DNA of 64,000 nt. It comes from Gonocerus acuteangulatus (lineage: Eukaryota > Arthropoda > Insecta > Hemiptera > Coreidae). Made by a program: the position numbers and the translations under genes. The notes beneath the pieces were generated by a model. The model saw only the letters and a program-made list of their open reading frames with translations. It was not told where the DNA came from and ran no database searches. Positions 55,606 through 64,000 of this stretch are shown piece by piece. Location of the stretch: the NCBI GenBank assembly GCA_946811695.1, contig OX328125.1, positions 100,798,533 to 100,862,532 of the forward strand. Reading direction: 5' to 3'. Position 1 is the first letter of the stretch; each line of letters begins with the position of its first letter.

Positions 55606-56086
55606 TTAGCCAATGTTGCCAGCGTTAATTAGGTGTTTGGCAGAGGCAAGATTTGTGTCCATTTTTAGTTTATGCATTTGTGTCCCCTTCTTTGCAAGAT
55701 TGTCTGCTTTTTCATTGCCCGTTATACCAACGTGGCTTGGGATCCATCGAAGACTTACAGCCCAGTTCTTATGCCGGAGATGTGAGATTGCTTTTCGGCT
55801 GAGGAACAGGTTTGCACAGTCATTTGGGGAGTTTTCTGCTTTTGAGATTATAGCTGCTTGGGAGTCGATGAGAAAGACAGCGCGCTGGTAATGTGCTGCG
55901 GGCACGCATTGGGCAGCCAATCTTAACGCGGCTTATTTCAAATATTTTTGAGAAGGGTCCAACACCAGGCCCAGCAGGGGATAATTTGGATCCGTCAGTA
56001 TAGATGTGCAACCACTCTGTTTCCGAATATAGGGTGTGAAGTGGCGGTCTTTTTAGTTCTTCTGGGATTGCCACCTGCGTAGACAT
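55606..56086 (-). pseudogene. LINE RNase H domain, frameshifted
   Basis: The minus strand from 56086 reads PPLHTLYSETEWLHIYTDGS, with YTDGSK as the first RNase H Asp, then KLSPAGPGVGPFSKIFE. After a shift near 55920, the second frame gives FLIDSQAAIISKAENS (another catalytic Asp), WAVSLRWIPSHVGITGNEKA and DNLAKKGTQ. 'WIPSHVGI.GNE.AD.LAK.G' is the classic RNase H ending in R1/I/jockey-like LINEs. The Glu-containing motif falls at the shift and is not seen. The RT part is absent. Confidence 0.85.
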
Positions 56087-56146
56087 GTCTTCTCTGAGAA
56101 TATTAGAACTACATACTTTTATGATTATATTTCATTTATTAAATTA
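56087..56146. other. short spacer
   Basis: Nothing recognised. Confidence 0.3.
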
Positions 56147-56223
56147 GTTTTTTTAATCAGGAATTAGTTGGGATTCGGCTAAGAAAACATCAATACGATT
56201 TTTGGAAAACAATTTTGTATTAA

Positions 56224-56257
56224 GGACGTTTCGGCTACTCATTGGTAGCCTTCGTCT
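56224..56257 (-). ncRNA. hammerhead-like motif, minus strand, degenerate core
   Basis: On the minus strand GAGACGAAGGCTACC, AATGA, GTAGCCGAAACGTCC. Stem II (GGCTAC/GTAGCC) and GAAAC are intact. The CTGACGA box is GAGACGA. Confidence 0.45.
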
Positions 56258-56647
56258 CCTAAAATGACAAAAAAACAAAAACAGAATTAATAAACAGAAA
56301 AAAGGTTTAACAGTAAGATAACTGATAGATCTATACGCACTAATCAACTTTTTTTTTAATAAAAAAAAATTTGTTGTTAAAATATGAGAACAACAAATTG
56401 TATGTATGTATGTATATTTTATTGTATTTTATGTATGTATGTATATTTTAACAACAAATTGTTTTTGGATTAAAAAAAAAGTTGATTTGTGCGTATAGAT
56501 CTATCAGTTATCTTACTGATAAAGGATTAGGATTTGTTTTGACAAGGGCGATAAACAGTATAGTCCTTACACCCTCTTACTGATAAACCTTTTTTCTGTT
56601 TATTAATTCTGTTTTTTCTTTGTTTTTGTTTTTTTTATCATTTTAGC

Positions 56648-56682
56648 TGACGAAGGCTACCAAAGAGTAGCCGAAACGTCCA
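56648..56682 (+). ncRNA. hammerhead-like ribozyme motif
   Basis: CTGACGA (56648-56654), then stem II GGCTAC (56656-56661) with loop and GTAGCC (56668-56673), then GAAACGTCC. CTGANGA and GAAA around a perfect 6-bp stem II are the hammerhead core. One extra A (56655) between box and stem departs from the canonical core; it is also present in the three related motifs. Stems I and III were not convincingly modelled. It could be an active type I ribozyme or a relic. Confidence 0.5.
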
Positions 56683-56750
56683 GAATATAGATTTTTTTAC
56701 AAAAATCGTATTGATGTTTTCTTAGCCGAATCCCAACTATTCCTGATTGG

Positions 56751-57477
56751 TTATCTCCTCGACGGCTAACTATCTAATCTTCATAACTAATGTGAAGGTT
56801 GATAAATATGTTGTCTCGAACAACCCAATTTAGTTGAGCAACCAAACTTTTTTTCTTTTTTAAATAAAATGGGGGAGAGGAGAGAACAAAGTTACAGTGG
56901 TGAAGATGGAACTATCACAATAAAAAAATAGAACACTGAAAACATCTGATTAACAAGGGTTTTATCCCGATTATAGGGAAAAGTATCTAAAAAGGAAGAT
57001 ATGAAAGAAATGTTTTAATTTAAGCTTCAGTTGCCTAAGAGTAAATTACTTGAAGGATTCGAAGCTTGTGGTTGATCACCAGCTGGTAGAATAGCGAGAG
57101 AGGGATTGAGTAAGCCAGGATCCCGAGTAATCGGTCAACCACCGCCTGGGCTTGCGGCAACATCAAACAATTACTCCGGCCTTCTGCTTGACAGCTGTAC
57201 GAATACAAATCTCTCAAGGCTCCGTGGTAAATATCTCCCAAGAACTTTCAGTTTATCTTCATCGCTTTGATATCGCGAATATATCAATAAGTGATTATGA
57301 GTCATTGCATTATTTCAGCCCTATTACAGCTTATTTCAGCCCTATTACATGCTTATTTCAGTCCTATTACATGCTTGTGCGGTGGGAAACATCTCTCTAC
57401 ACGATAGTCTAAAGAGAGCAACTTTAGTATGGCTCAATTTGGACTATATCGTCTCCCTCACTGTTCCAGACATTATA
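56751..57477. other. non-coding stretch
   Basis: A triple short repeat TTATTTCAGCCCTATTACA lies at about 57311-57372. No gene recognised. Confidence 0.45.
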
Positions 57478-57479
57478 TA

Positions 57480-58374
57480 GGGTTGGCAAATAAGTCCTTT
57501 CGGTTTTTTAAGTTGAAAGAAAACTATTGTATATTTTGAACATAAATTTTATTTTAATCTACAATGTAATGTCCATTATTTTCTATTACTTTACCCCATC
57601 TCTCCATCAGCTGAATAATTCTGCTCATAGAATGTCTGTGGTTTATTAGCGAAAAAATTATCAAGGTGCTCCCTGACACCCTGTTCGTTTTCAAACCGTT
57701 TTCCACCTAAGGAATTTTGTAGAGACCGGAATAAGTGGTAGTCACTAGGAGCAAGGTCCGGTGAATAGGGAGGGTGGGGCAAAAGATCCCATCCAAGGGC
57801 TAACAATTTGTTGCGGGTGACTAACGAAGTGTGGGGCCTGGCATTATCATGATGGAAGACGACACCCTTTCGATTTGCCAGTTCTGGGCGTTTTCGTCGA
57901 ATTGATTCATTCAATTTTGTTAATTGTGAGCAGTATAGAGTGGAATCGATTGATTTACCTTGTGGCAGCAGGTCATAAAAAATCACACCCTTGAAATCCC
58001 ACCATACAGAAAGCATTATCTTCTTTGGGTGCAATCCCGCTTTAGATGTGGTTCCAGGTGGTTCGTTGCTAGGTCTCCAAGATTTTTTTCGCACCACATT
58101 ATCGTAGACAATCCACTTTTCATCCCCTGTCACAAGTCTTTTAAGAAATGGATCGTTTTCTTGACGTTTTCGCAGGGAATCGCGAATGGAAATGCGTTTT
58201 GCCAAGTTGGCTTCGGTCAGAGAGTGGGGGACCCAAACATCCAGCCTAGAAACGTAGCCGAGCTTCCGCAAATAGTATAAACAATCCTCTGTTGGGATTA
58301 ATTGCATCAGATAAATGTGACATATTGTAAACAAAACATGAATACAAAAACCGAAAGGACTTATTTGCCAACCC
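57480..58374 (-). mobile_element. mariner element with both TIRs, N-terminally deleted
   Basis: The left end GGGTTGGCAAATAAGTCCTT and the right end AAGGACTTATTTGCCAACCC form a TIR of about 29 bp (through TCGGTTTTT). TA flanks both sides (57478-57479 and 58375-58376). The 895-bp length is shorter than the roughly 1.3 kb of complete mariners. The missing part is the region encoding the N-terminal DNA-binding domain, next to the right (5') TIR. Confidence 0.94.
57591..58334 (-). pseudogene. mariner transposase, catalytic domain intact, HTH domain deleted
   Basis: The frame is open for 247 codons and keeps the linker and catalytic motifs: YLRKLGYVSRLDVWVPHSLT, FLKRLVTGDEKWIVYDNVVR (first Asp), RKGVVFHHDNARPHTSL (second Asp), HPPYSPDLAPSDYHLF (third Asp). 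There are 34 residues between the second and third Asp, giving DD34D of mariner. The WVPH linker motif is also present. Normal mariner transposases are about 345 residues. The first roughly 100 (two HTH motifs) are replaced by a short junction peptide (MFTICHIYLMQ), so it should not recognise TIRs. The lack of stops suggests a recent deletion or insertion. Confidence 0.93.
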
Positions 58375-58379
58375 TATAC

Positions 58380-58445
58380 ATCACCATCTGTTACCCAGTG
58401 TGCCAAGCTACACCTACTTTCTGCATCTAAGCACAAATAAATTAG
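58380..58445 (+). mobile_element. Helentron/HINE-like left end
   Basis: CATCTGTTACCCAGTGTGCC, AAGCTACACCTACTTTCTGC: same start as 42330 and 44340. Broken at 58445, where a second copy in opposite orientation begins. Confidence 0.5.
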
Positions 58446-58452
58446 AACCCAA

Positions 58453-58995
58453 ATCTATATACATATATAAAAATCACCTGTCTGTTTGTGGGTTTGTTCC
58501 TTATTCAAATCCACACCGTTTGACCGATTTTTACCAAACTTGGCACGCAGGTATTTCTTGACCCGGGAAGGCTCGTAGGCTAGGTCAAAAAATTCTACCA
58601 GCTCTCCGTCTGTATGTTGTTCCTTATACAAATTCATACCGTTCGGCCGATTTTGACCACACTTGGCACACATGTAGGTCTGGACACGAGGAGAGTCATA
58701 AGTTAGGTCAAAAACGTCTACCAGCTGTCTGTGTATGTTTGTTCCTTATACAAATCCACACCGTTTCACCGATTTTCATCAAACTTGGCACACATGTAGG
58801 TCTTGATCCTGGGAGTGTCATAGGCTAGGCTGAAATCGTTAGGACTAACAATTCCGAGGTCACGGATTCGAAACTCTGAACCCGATCAGTTACTAAGTTT
58901 TGTTATTAGATTTTAATATTACTTATTTGGTTTCTAACTTACTTGGGCTTTTCTAGATTCAGAAAGTAGGTGTAGCTTGGCACACCGGGTAAGAG
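58453..58995 (-). mobile_element. Helentron/HINE-like element, minus-strand copy
   Basis: On the minus strand it starts TTACCCGGTGTGCCAAGCTA. It contains three units with CAAACTTGGCAC complements (GTGCCAAG.TTGG.AAAATCGG) and GACAGCTGGTAGA, and ends TTTTTATATATGTATATAGA, adjoining the partial forward copy at 58380. Confidence 0.6.
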
Positions 58996-59077
58996 CTAGT
59001 AAGTAAAATTAAAATCTAATATCGCAAATCTGTAACTGTTCGGGTTCACTATTCTTGTTTATCTGAGTACTCAAATG

Positions 59078-59135
<58 letters not shown>

Positions 59136-59683
59136 TTAAATGAGTTTTACACAGAATAATGCGAGTAAGTGAAAAACATGCGACTCCCTTGTCTGAAAGC
59201 GTAGCGACACTTTCTGAGAAGAGTAGCAGAGTATTGGATAGGATCTAGAGGAATGGCCTGTCATCCAAGAGAAAAGGGCTGCCATCTCCAGAATTCTGTT
59301 TGACATTTCTAGACCACGTGTTATGGTAATACTTCCTCCATTACTTCTATACCCCCCCCTCTCCGGGGGAGTAAATACACCAATGGAAAGGCTCTTTTCA
59401 GCTTTTTGCCTTCAATTCTTGCAAGCCTTCTAGCTGGAAAGTAGAATTCTATTCTAGCTGCAGTTATTTTTTTCTTTTGTATTTTACATCTGTTGTTTTT
59501 TCGTTGGGAAGAATCTAACACTACAAACTTAGCCAAACATTTGTTTACTCTTATTTGGATCAATTTAACTTTTGTGAGAACTGACACTTTTTTAGATACC
59601 CAAACTACATTTCCATTATAAGGATATATAGTGTCTGGCCCAGAGGGGCAAATACTATAGAGATATTTCATTAATGATCGCAG
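58996..59683. other. non-coding stretch including a (TA)n tract
   Basis: (TA)n lies at about 59084-59133. A 116-codon minus-strand frame (59321-59671) begins inside the following SINE flank and has no recognisable domain; treated as non-coding. Confidence 0.4.
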
Positions 59684-59925
59684 GGCACACTAGGGAAATA
59701 GTGTGGTTAGTACTATGCTCTGATTCCCTAATTTACCCCTTTGCAGGTACCCATTAATAAATTAATTAAAGCCTGGGTTTCCTAGGGACGGTCAGGGAGC
59801 CCAAATCCAACCCGCGAACGAGGATACCGGATGATAGAAATATTTAGTGCTTGCTTGGGATTTGAACTCAGGTCCTCCAGTATAATAGTCCAGTGATCCA
59901 GCACTGACCTAACATCGCCTCAAAT
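59684..59925 (-). mobile_element. SINE family 1, minus-strand copy
   Basis: On the minus strand: GAGGCGATGTTAGGTCAGTG (A box region), ACCTGAGTTCAAATCCCAAG (B box), CTCCCTGACCGTCCCTAGG, TTAATTAATTTATTAATGGG, TCCCTAGTGTGCC. It ends without the A-rich tail. Confidence 0.85.
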
Positions 59926-59929
59926 CTGG

Positions 59930-60178
59930 ACGACCAGAAGAGTTCAAAACTCGGGGTTTCACGAAAGATTATATCGTCTAGTGCTCGTGAATTGGATGTG
60001 GGGTCCCAGACGATCCCTAGGCTCACCATGGCTTTGATAAACGTAACGGGTACAAGCAAAGGGGGAAATAAGGTGACCGGAGAATAGAACTGACCACGCT
60101 ATCTCCCTAGTGTGCCGTATGGCCAAGAACCAGGTACCTCTACAGTCTCCTTGTGGCTTGTGTTGGGACTGAATAAAA
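59930..60178 (+). mobile_element. SINE family 1, plus-strand copy abutting the previous one
   Basis: GAAGAGTTCAAAACTCGGGG (decayed B box), CAGACGATCCCTAGGCTCAC, TCTCCCTAGTGTGCCGTATG, CAGGTACCTCTACAGT, GGGACTGAATAAAAAA. It lies head-to-head with 59684-59925, the heads separated by only a few bases. Confidence 0.78.
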
Positions 60179-60864
60179 AACTATTTGGAAACTAATTCAT
60201 AGAGAAACTTGAGTGATAAGATTACTTTTTGGATGCACCAATTGCAGCGTGCGAAAACAGAGTGCAGATCCATTAAGCAGGTTAACGAAAACGATCTTTT
60301 GTTTTAGACAAGGTATTTTTGTTTCCAATTAAATAGAAATCAAACATTTTTTTGTAGACGGTAAAGCGCGAACAGGCAAAAATATCTTTCATGTGAACGT
60401 TATGTTAAAAATAATTAAAAAAACACTATGAGAAAGTAGCTATCGATATGAGATTATAGTATTTCTGCTTTTGATTAGGAAGAGGAGCAAGATTAAGGTT
60501 TTACACCGAATCCCTTTCAGCAAAGAGGTAGAAAGGTTTCTACTGTTCGCTTAATCTACAAATACAAACTTTCAGTAAAACAAACCAAAACCTCATTCCT
60601 GAGTCAATCCTACTGAGTCTTTCTGTTTTCATTTTGGACTCAATATTTTTCAATTTTTTTTTTTTTTCATTTATTTTCTAAGAGAATATCCATTGAATAA
60701 AATTGAAAATCAAAAATTTTTTTTTCTAAATTAATAATTCTGAAAAACTATTCTTTGTACTATTATTATAAATATATTCTTTATACATAAAAATGCCGTG
60801 CTGTAAAATAAACTTGAGAAGATAAATGTCTGAAATGAATCCGAAAAACTTTGAGGGTTTTTCA
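60179..60864. other. AT-rich non-coding stretch
   Basis: No gene recognised. Confidence 0.45.
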
Positions 60865-61551
60865 AGCAGGCCATTCACGTTCCGATTCGTAGGACGACTT
60901 AGTAGGACTACTAGTTGGATAGTCGACTCTACTCACGCTCCGACTTGCTATCCAACTTTAGTCCTAGTCAGTTTTCACGATTGTGTACGTTGATCACGAC
61001 CCAAAAAATATATCGAGTGTAGCCTGAAGGTCAAGACTGACGGAGATAAGTTGGACGACTTTGATCCGACTCCCCCATTCACGCTCCAACTCCGTAGCCA
61101 GTCGGATGTCGGACCTTCGAATCGTCCCTCTAAATGTTCCGACTAGTCCAACTAGACTTCCAACAATCCAACAAGCCCATTCACGCTCCAACTCCGTCGC
61201 CAGTCGGATGTCGGACCTTCGAGTCGTCCCTCTAAATGTTCCGACTAGTCCAACTAGACTTCCAACAATCCAACAAGCCCATTCACGCTCCAACTCAGTC
61301 GCCAGTCGGATGTCGGACCTTCGAATCGTACCGCTAAATGCTCCGACTAGTCCAACTAGACTTCCAACAATCCAACAAGCGTATTCACGCTCCAACTCCG
61401 TCGCCAGTCGGATGTCGGACCTTCGAGTCGTTCCTTTAAATGTTCCGACTCGTCCAACTAGACTTCCAACAATCCAACAAGCCTATTCACGATCCAACTT
61501 CGGAAGTCGGACCACTAGTCGTACTGCAAGTCGGAACGTAATTGGCCTGCT
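60865..61551. mobile_element. TIR element built largely of 102-bp tandem repeats
   Basis: The left end AGCAGGCCATTCACGTTCCG and the right end, reversed, AGCAGGCCAATTACGTTCCG form a TIR of about 24 bp. Inside (about 61070-61490) are four tandem units of 102 bp (CCATTCACGCTCCAACTCCG, TCGCCAGTCGGATGTCGGAC, TCCGACTAGTCCAACTAGAC). Both strands remain open over the repeats (194 and 133 codons) because 102 is divisible by 3; these are not genes. No clear target duplication. Confidence 0.7.
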
Positions 61552-62334
61552 AAAACTTGTAGACTTGCACGGTCCACAAATATTATGTTCTTCGAGTTTC
61601 GACCTTTTCATAATTTTCTTCACCAACGTTTCGTTAGCAGCATGATTACGAAACGTTGATGAAGAAACTGATGACATGCTAAAAAACCCGAAGACTGAAA
61701 TGTTTTGAGGGATTTATTTCTAAAGGCAAACCATCAAGAAAATTTTTTGGGGGCACCTAATATCCATTTATTCATTTCTCGTAATAAATTGAACACTTAT
61801 TGCATTAATCTATTAATTACAAACTCATCTTCCGCCAACGTTTTCTGTTTTCGCCAATTTCGGCCACGATACCGATTACTTCGACCACCAGCCATATGAC
61901 ATCAAAATATCTATTGACTAAGTTCGAATTAGCCAAAAGTTGAATTAAACTTTTGCGATACCTATTTAAAAAGTTCCCGTTTAGTTTTGACAAGAAGGTT
62001 AGTATTATATTGAGACCCTTCGTTATCAATTGCCCATTTTAAAAGGCGGGGGCTCACATATTATAACACGTAAATTTAATCACGGATTATTTTTGATTTT
62101 TTGGAATTAAAATAAAATTATTGGAACTTACAATTCGAAAACATTCTGGTATACCCTCATTACTGTTGCCAAGGAGTTATTGTTGTTGAAGGAGCGGAAA
62201 AACTGGCTAAGAGACATTCTCTGTCATTATGTTTATCAATTTTTTTCCCCTTTCATGTAAAAGAAAAATAATAACCTTGATGAAACGTTACAAATTATTT
62301 GTCTTTTAGTGAGCTCAATATACAACTTGTTAAA
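61552..62334. other. non-coding stretch with a perfect-stem hairpin
   Basis: At 61615-61667, TTTCTTCACCAACGTTTCGT and ACGAAACGTTGATGAAGAAA are complementary except for one pair, around a 13-nt loop. The rest shows no gene; the frames at 61705-62029 have no recognisable domain. Confidence 0.5.
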
Positions 62335-62699
62335 AATGTTACACTATACAGATTCCAACGTTTCCGCCATAAATTTTCCATTCATACAAATTCTGAGGTC
62401 CTCTCCCTATCCAGCGTCAACCACCCTCTCTCTCCACAATGGTGACTTAGAAGGCAGCCGGCTCAGAGATCTGATGCAGTGACCAAGTGAAGTGTTAGCA
62501 ATGGCTTTCTCTTTGTTTAAGTGCTTCTTTGTTTAAGTCTGTGGCTCACCGATCTCTCTTCGAATCCAGCCACTGGTCGGAGAAGAAGGGAGCTTTGGTA
62601 GGTCACTTTCAACGTCCTCTGAGCTTCTTTCTGCCGTTAATCGAGGATGCAGTTGGGAGGCCTTCAGTACAGAACCCTCATATTGTATCATAAATCATA
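62335..62699 (+). pseudogene. jockey-type LINE 3' end, second copy (left part)
   Basis: ATACAGATTCCAACGTTTCC (coding DSNVS/RFQRF region), GAGGTCCTCTCCCTATCCAG, CCAAGTGAAGTGTTAGCAAT and ATCGAGGATGCAGTTGGGAG match 49612-49970. The coding part is frame-disrupted and lies at the extreme C-terminus. Confidence 0.8.
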
Positions 62700-62956
62700 T
62701 CGTCCATACAAATGCGTTGTATCGAACATGAAAAACGTATATTCCGTTCTCAGTCTACACCCATTGCTGTTGGACTGATCCATGTTGTGTCAAGCTCTCC
62801 AAAATTAAAGGAAAATAATTATCAATTACTGAAAATCTAACTAACTAATGTGCATTAAGTTTAATTAAAATTTACAATAAGATAAGTTTTATATAGAGTC
62901 ATCTATAAGGTACCAAACCATTTTTCACATTCGCGACTTCCCATTTCTGTCGACGA
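62700..62956. mobile_element. TCGTCGATACAAA-type MITE inserted in the jockey 3' UTR
   Basis: TCGTCCATACAAATGCG at the left, and TTTCTGTCGACGA at the right, with TA on both sides. The uninserted jockey copy reads TCATATTACCAGATG at 49957-49971; here the same site is split as TCATA...TATAACCAGATG. 257 bp, no coding capacity. Confidence 0.88.
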
Positions 62957-63060
62957 TATAACCAGATGTATTCACATACAGAATGCAATAACCAATATAG
63001 AAATCAATATACTACAATGAAAAAAAAAAAAAAAGAAAAAAAATAGTGAGGAATAAAATT
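62957..63060 (+). other. jockey 3' end, right part
   Basis: AACCAGATGTATTCACATAC, AATGCAATAACCAATA continue the jockey 3' UTR; an A-rich stretch (63018-63045) follows. Confidence 0.7.
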
Positions 63061-63324
63061 TAAGAAGCACTAACAAATAATAATGTATTCGATTTCACAT
63101 ACGTCAGAATGTGAGGAAAACAAAAAACTCCGGAAAACACAGAAAAAAACGAAAACTTACGATAATAGAAATAGGAAAAACCGGTCAATAAAATACCTGA
63201 TATTTAATTAATACATTTCATAATTTATTAGACACAAATTTAAATAATTTTTAAAATTTGAAAGATATTTTTATTGAAAATTACTAATGTACATCTTCCG
63301 CATATCGATTTCAATTCATGAACT
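63061..63324. other. AT-rich non-coding stretch
   Basis: No gene recognised. Confidence 0.45.
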
Positions 63325-63452
63325 CATTCGTGCGGGAGATGGTGGGTTCGATTCCCAACCTCTGGCAGGAATTTTATCATCCCACGGCTCGCTGGTAAAA
63401 TTCCTCGCTGCACCAGGGATGTCGGCGCTAATGGCCTAGATGTAGATGCGCC

Positions 63453-63488
<36 letters not shown>
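63325..63488 (+). mobile_element. tRNA-derived SINE family 3
   Basis: The B box GGTTCGATTCCCAACC (about 63345-63360) is followed by ATTCCTCGCTGCACCAGGGA, TGTCGGCGCTAATGGCC, TAGATGTAGATGCGCCGT and A34. The tail GGCGCTAATGGCC..GATGCGCC is the same module found in the 5S-SINEs and in the stand-alone insertions. The A box half of the tRNA head is not clear, so the copy is probably slightly 5' truncated. Confidence 0.82.
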
Positions 63489-63490
<2 letters not shown>

Positions 63491-63746
63491 AACTCAATCG
63501 ATTTTAAAATCTGATACTAAAGAGCCGATGCTCCCCGTGTTGATGATGTCAATTTCGACTTGGCCCTTATTGATGAAGTTTCGCCTTCCAGTAGTTACGA
63601 TACTAACCTTTGTGACCCTGAAGACGCATCAAAATGTTTGCAAAACCAGGAGGGAATTTTAATAAAATGACTTGTATGTAAAAGGATTTTTATTTATAAA
63701 TATACATTCTGCTTATGTTATAAATATTCTAATTTGTAAAATTAAT
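63489..63746. other. non-coding stretch
   Basis: A protein-like reading VDDVNFDLALIDEVSPSSSY (from about 63538) is suggestive, but there is no recognisable family. Confidence 0.3.
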
Positions 63747-63812
63747 GATAGCCAGTACATCAACACTATACTGACTTACCTCAAGAATACAGGACTATAC
63801 AACCTTATTTGA
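63747..63812 (+). pseudogene. I-type LINE C-terminus, third copy
   Basis: The frame DSQYINTILTYLKNTGLYNL, then I and TGA, matches the last 21 residues of the 16120-16658 copy (SQYIDSILTYLPNTGLYNLI). It is truncated at the 5' side; the LINE 3' UTR probably follows to about 63880. Confidence 0.85.
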
Positions 63813-64000
63813 TGAACGTCTGAAATGTTGGTTATAAGATATTATATTTCCATTGATACTAAGCACTATTTATAGATGAACCCTACGTCTAAAACATTAC
63901 ATAACCACACACACTTCCAACACCAATAACCATGCTGATTTCCTAGAATAGCTAAGTTCAGAGGATACTGTTCTTTGTGTTATCGCACTTGAAGCGGAAC
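63813..64000. other. LINE 3' UTR and window end
   Basis: No further coding region seen. Confidence 0.4.

Larger units (their letters stand above)
56147..56750. mobile_element. inverted-repeat element carrying two hammerhead-like motifs (Penelope-like)
   Basis: The left arm (AATCAGGAATTAGTTGGGAT, TCGGCTAAGAAAACATCAAT, ACGATTTTTG) is the inverse of the right arm (CAAAAATCGT, ATTGATGTTTTCTTAGCCGA, ATCCCAACTATTCCTGATTG). The arms also share GATAGATCTATACGCA and an ACAACAAATTG centre. Each arm has one hammerhead-like motif. Penelope-like retroelements are known to carry such ribozymes in terminal repeats; no RT or GIY-YIG domain is present here, so this would be a non-autonomous derivative (inference). 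The right arm has an extra 70 bp (about 56524-56590). Confidence 0.6.

Noticed and set aside
59321..59671. 116-codon minus-strand frame
   Set aside because: No recognisable domain, low-complexity basic stretches, and it starts in SINE-flanking sequence; kept only as a note.
61061..61645. 194-codon frame, with a 133-codon frame on the other strand
   Set aside because: Both arise from 102-bp tandem repeats; no domain.

Overview
The window looks like AT-rich arthropod, probably insect, nuclear DNA with no intact host gene. The reasons are jockey-, I-clade- and RTE-type LINE remnants, DD34D mariner, hAT, PIF/Harbinger and piggyBac-type DNA elements, tRNA- and 5S-derived SINEs, many (TA)n microsatellites, and satellite arrays with 64-, 102-, 111-, 160- and 616-bp units. 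There is no operon-like organisation, no rRNA or functional tRNA gene and no CRISPR. Almost every long open frame is a transposon remnant or an artefact of a tandem repeat whose unit is divisible by 3. I cannot name the species. Layout: 0.4-2 kb holds two tRNA-SINEs. 2.8-3.7 kb is a foldback element. 4.2-5.6, 11.6-14 and 26.9-29.5 kb carry a mosaic dispersed family ('family X', termini AAGTCCGACTCGCAGGAAC). 8.6-9.3 and 16.1-16.7 kb are LINE ends with RNase H and a Cys/His motif. 9.5-11 kb is a C-tract minisatellite. 14.9-15.9 kb is an RTE-type LINE end. 17.2-19.1 kb is a 64-bp satellite split by an internally deleted mariner-like element. 19.4-21.3 and 30.7-32.6 kb are two inverted arrays of a 160-bp unit. 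Between them lie a transposase-like HTH exon, MITEs and two foldback elements. 33.7-35.5 kb is a complete non-autonomous hAT, and 36.2-37.2 kb a complete deleted Harbinger. 37.7-43 kb holds 5S-SINEs, a 616-bp tandem repeat and Helentron-like repeats. 44.2-50 kb has jockey pieces, a retropepsin-like fragment and a piggyBac-type MITE. 50.2-54.7 kb is a 41-copy, 111-bp satellite. 55.3-58.4 kb has an RNase H remnant, an inverted pair of hammerhead-like motifs and a complete but N-terminally deleted mariner. 59.7-64 kb holds a head-to-head SINE pair, a TIR element full of 102-bp repeats, a jockey 3' end split by a MITE, and SINE and LINE tails. The most striking signal is the pair of 12-copy inverted arrays. 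Each 160-bp unit carries a 38-bp near-perfect palindrome centred on TAATATTAC, the nonanucleotide of geminivirus-type rolling-circle origins, preceded by three iteron-like 11-mers AATTTGTYGCT. The arrays sit inside a roughly 14-kb region with matching outer inverted ends, which contains a Psq-type HTH exon and a transposase-like C-terminal exon. A second unusual signal is a roughly 33-nt hairpin tail plus poly(A), inserted at least three times from the same 5' nucleotide with about 12-bp target duplications. It looks like a minimal retroposon that shares its tail with the longer SINEs here.
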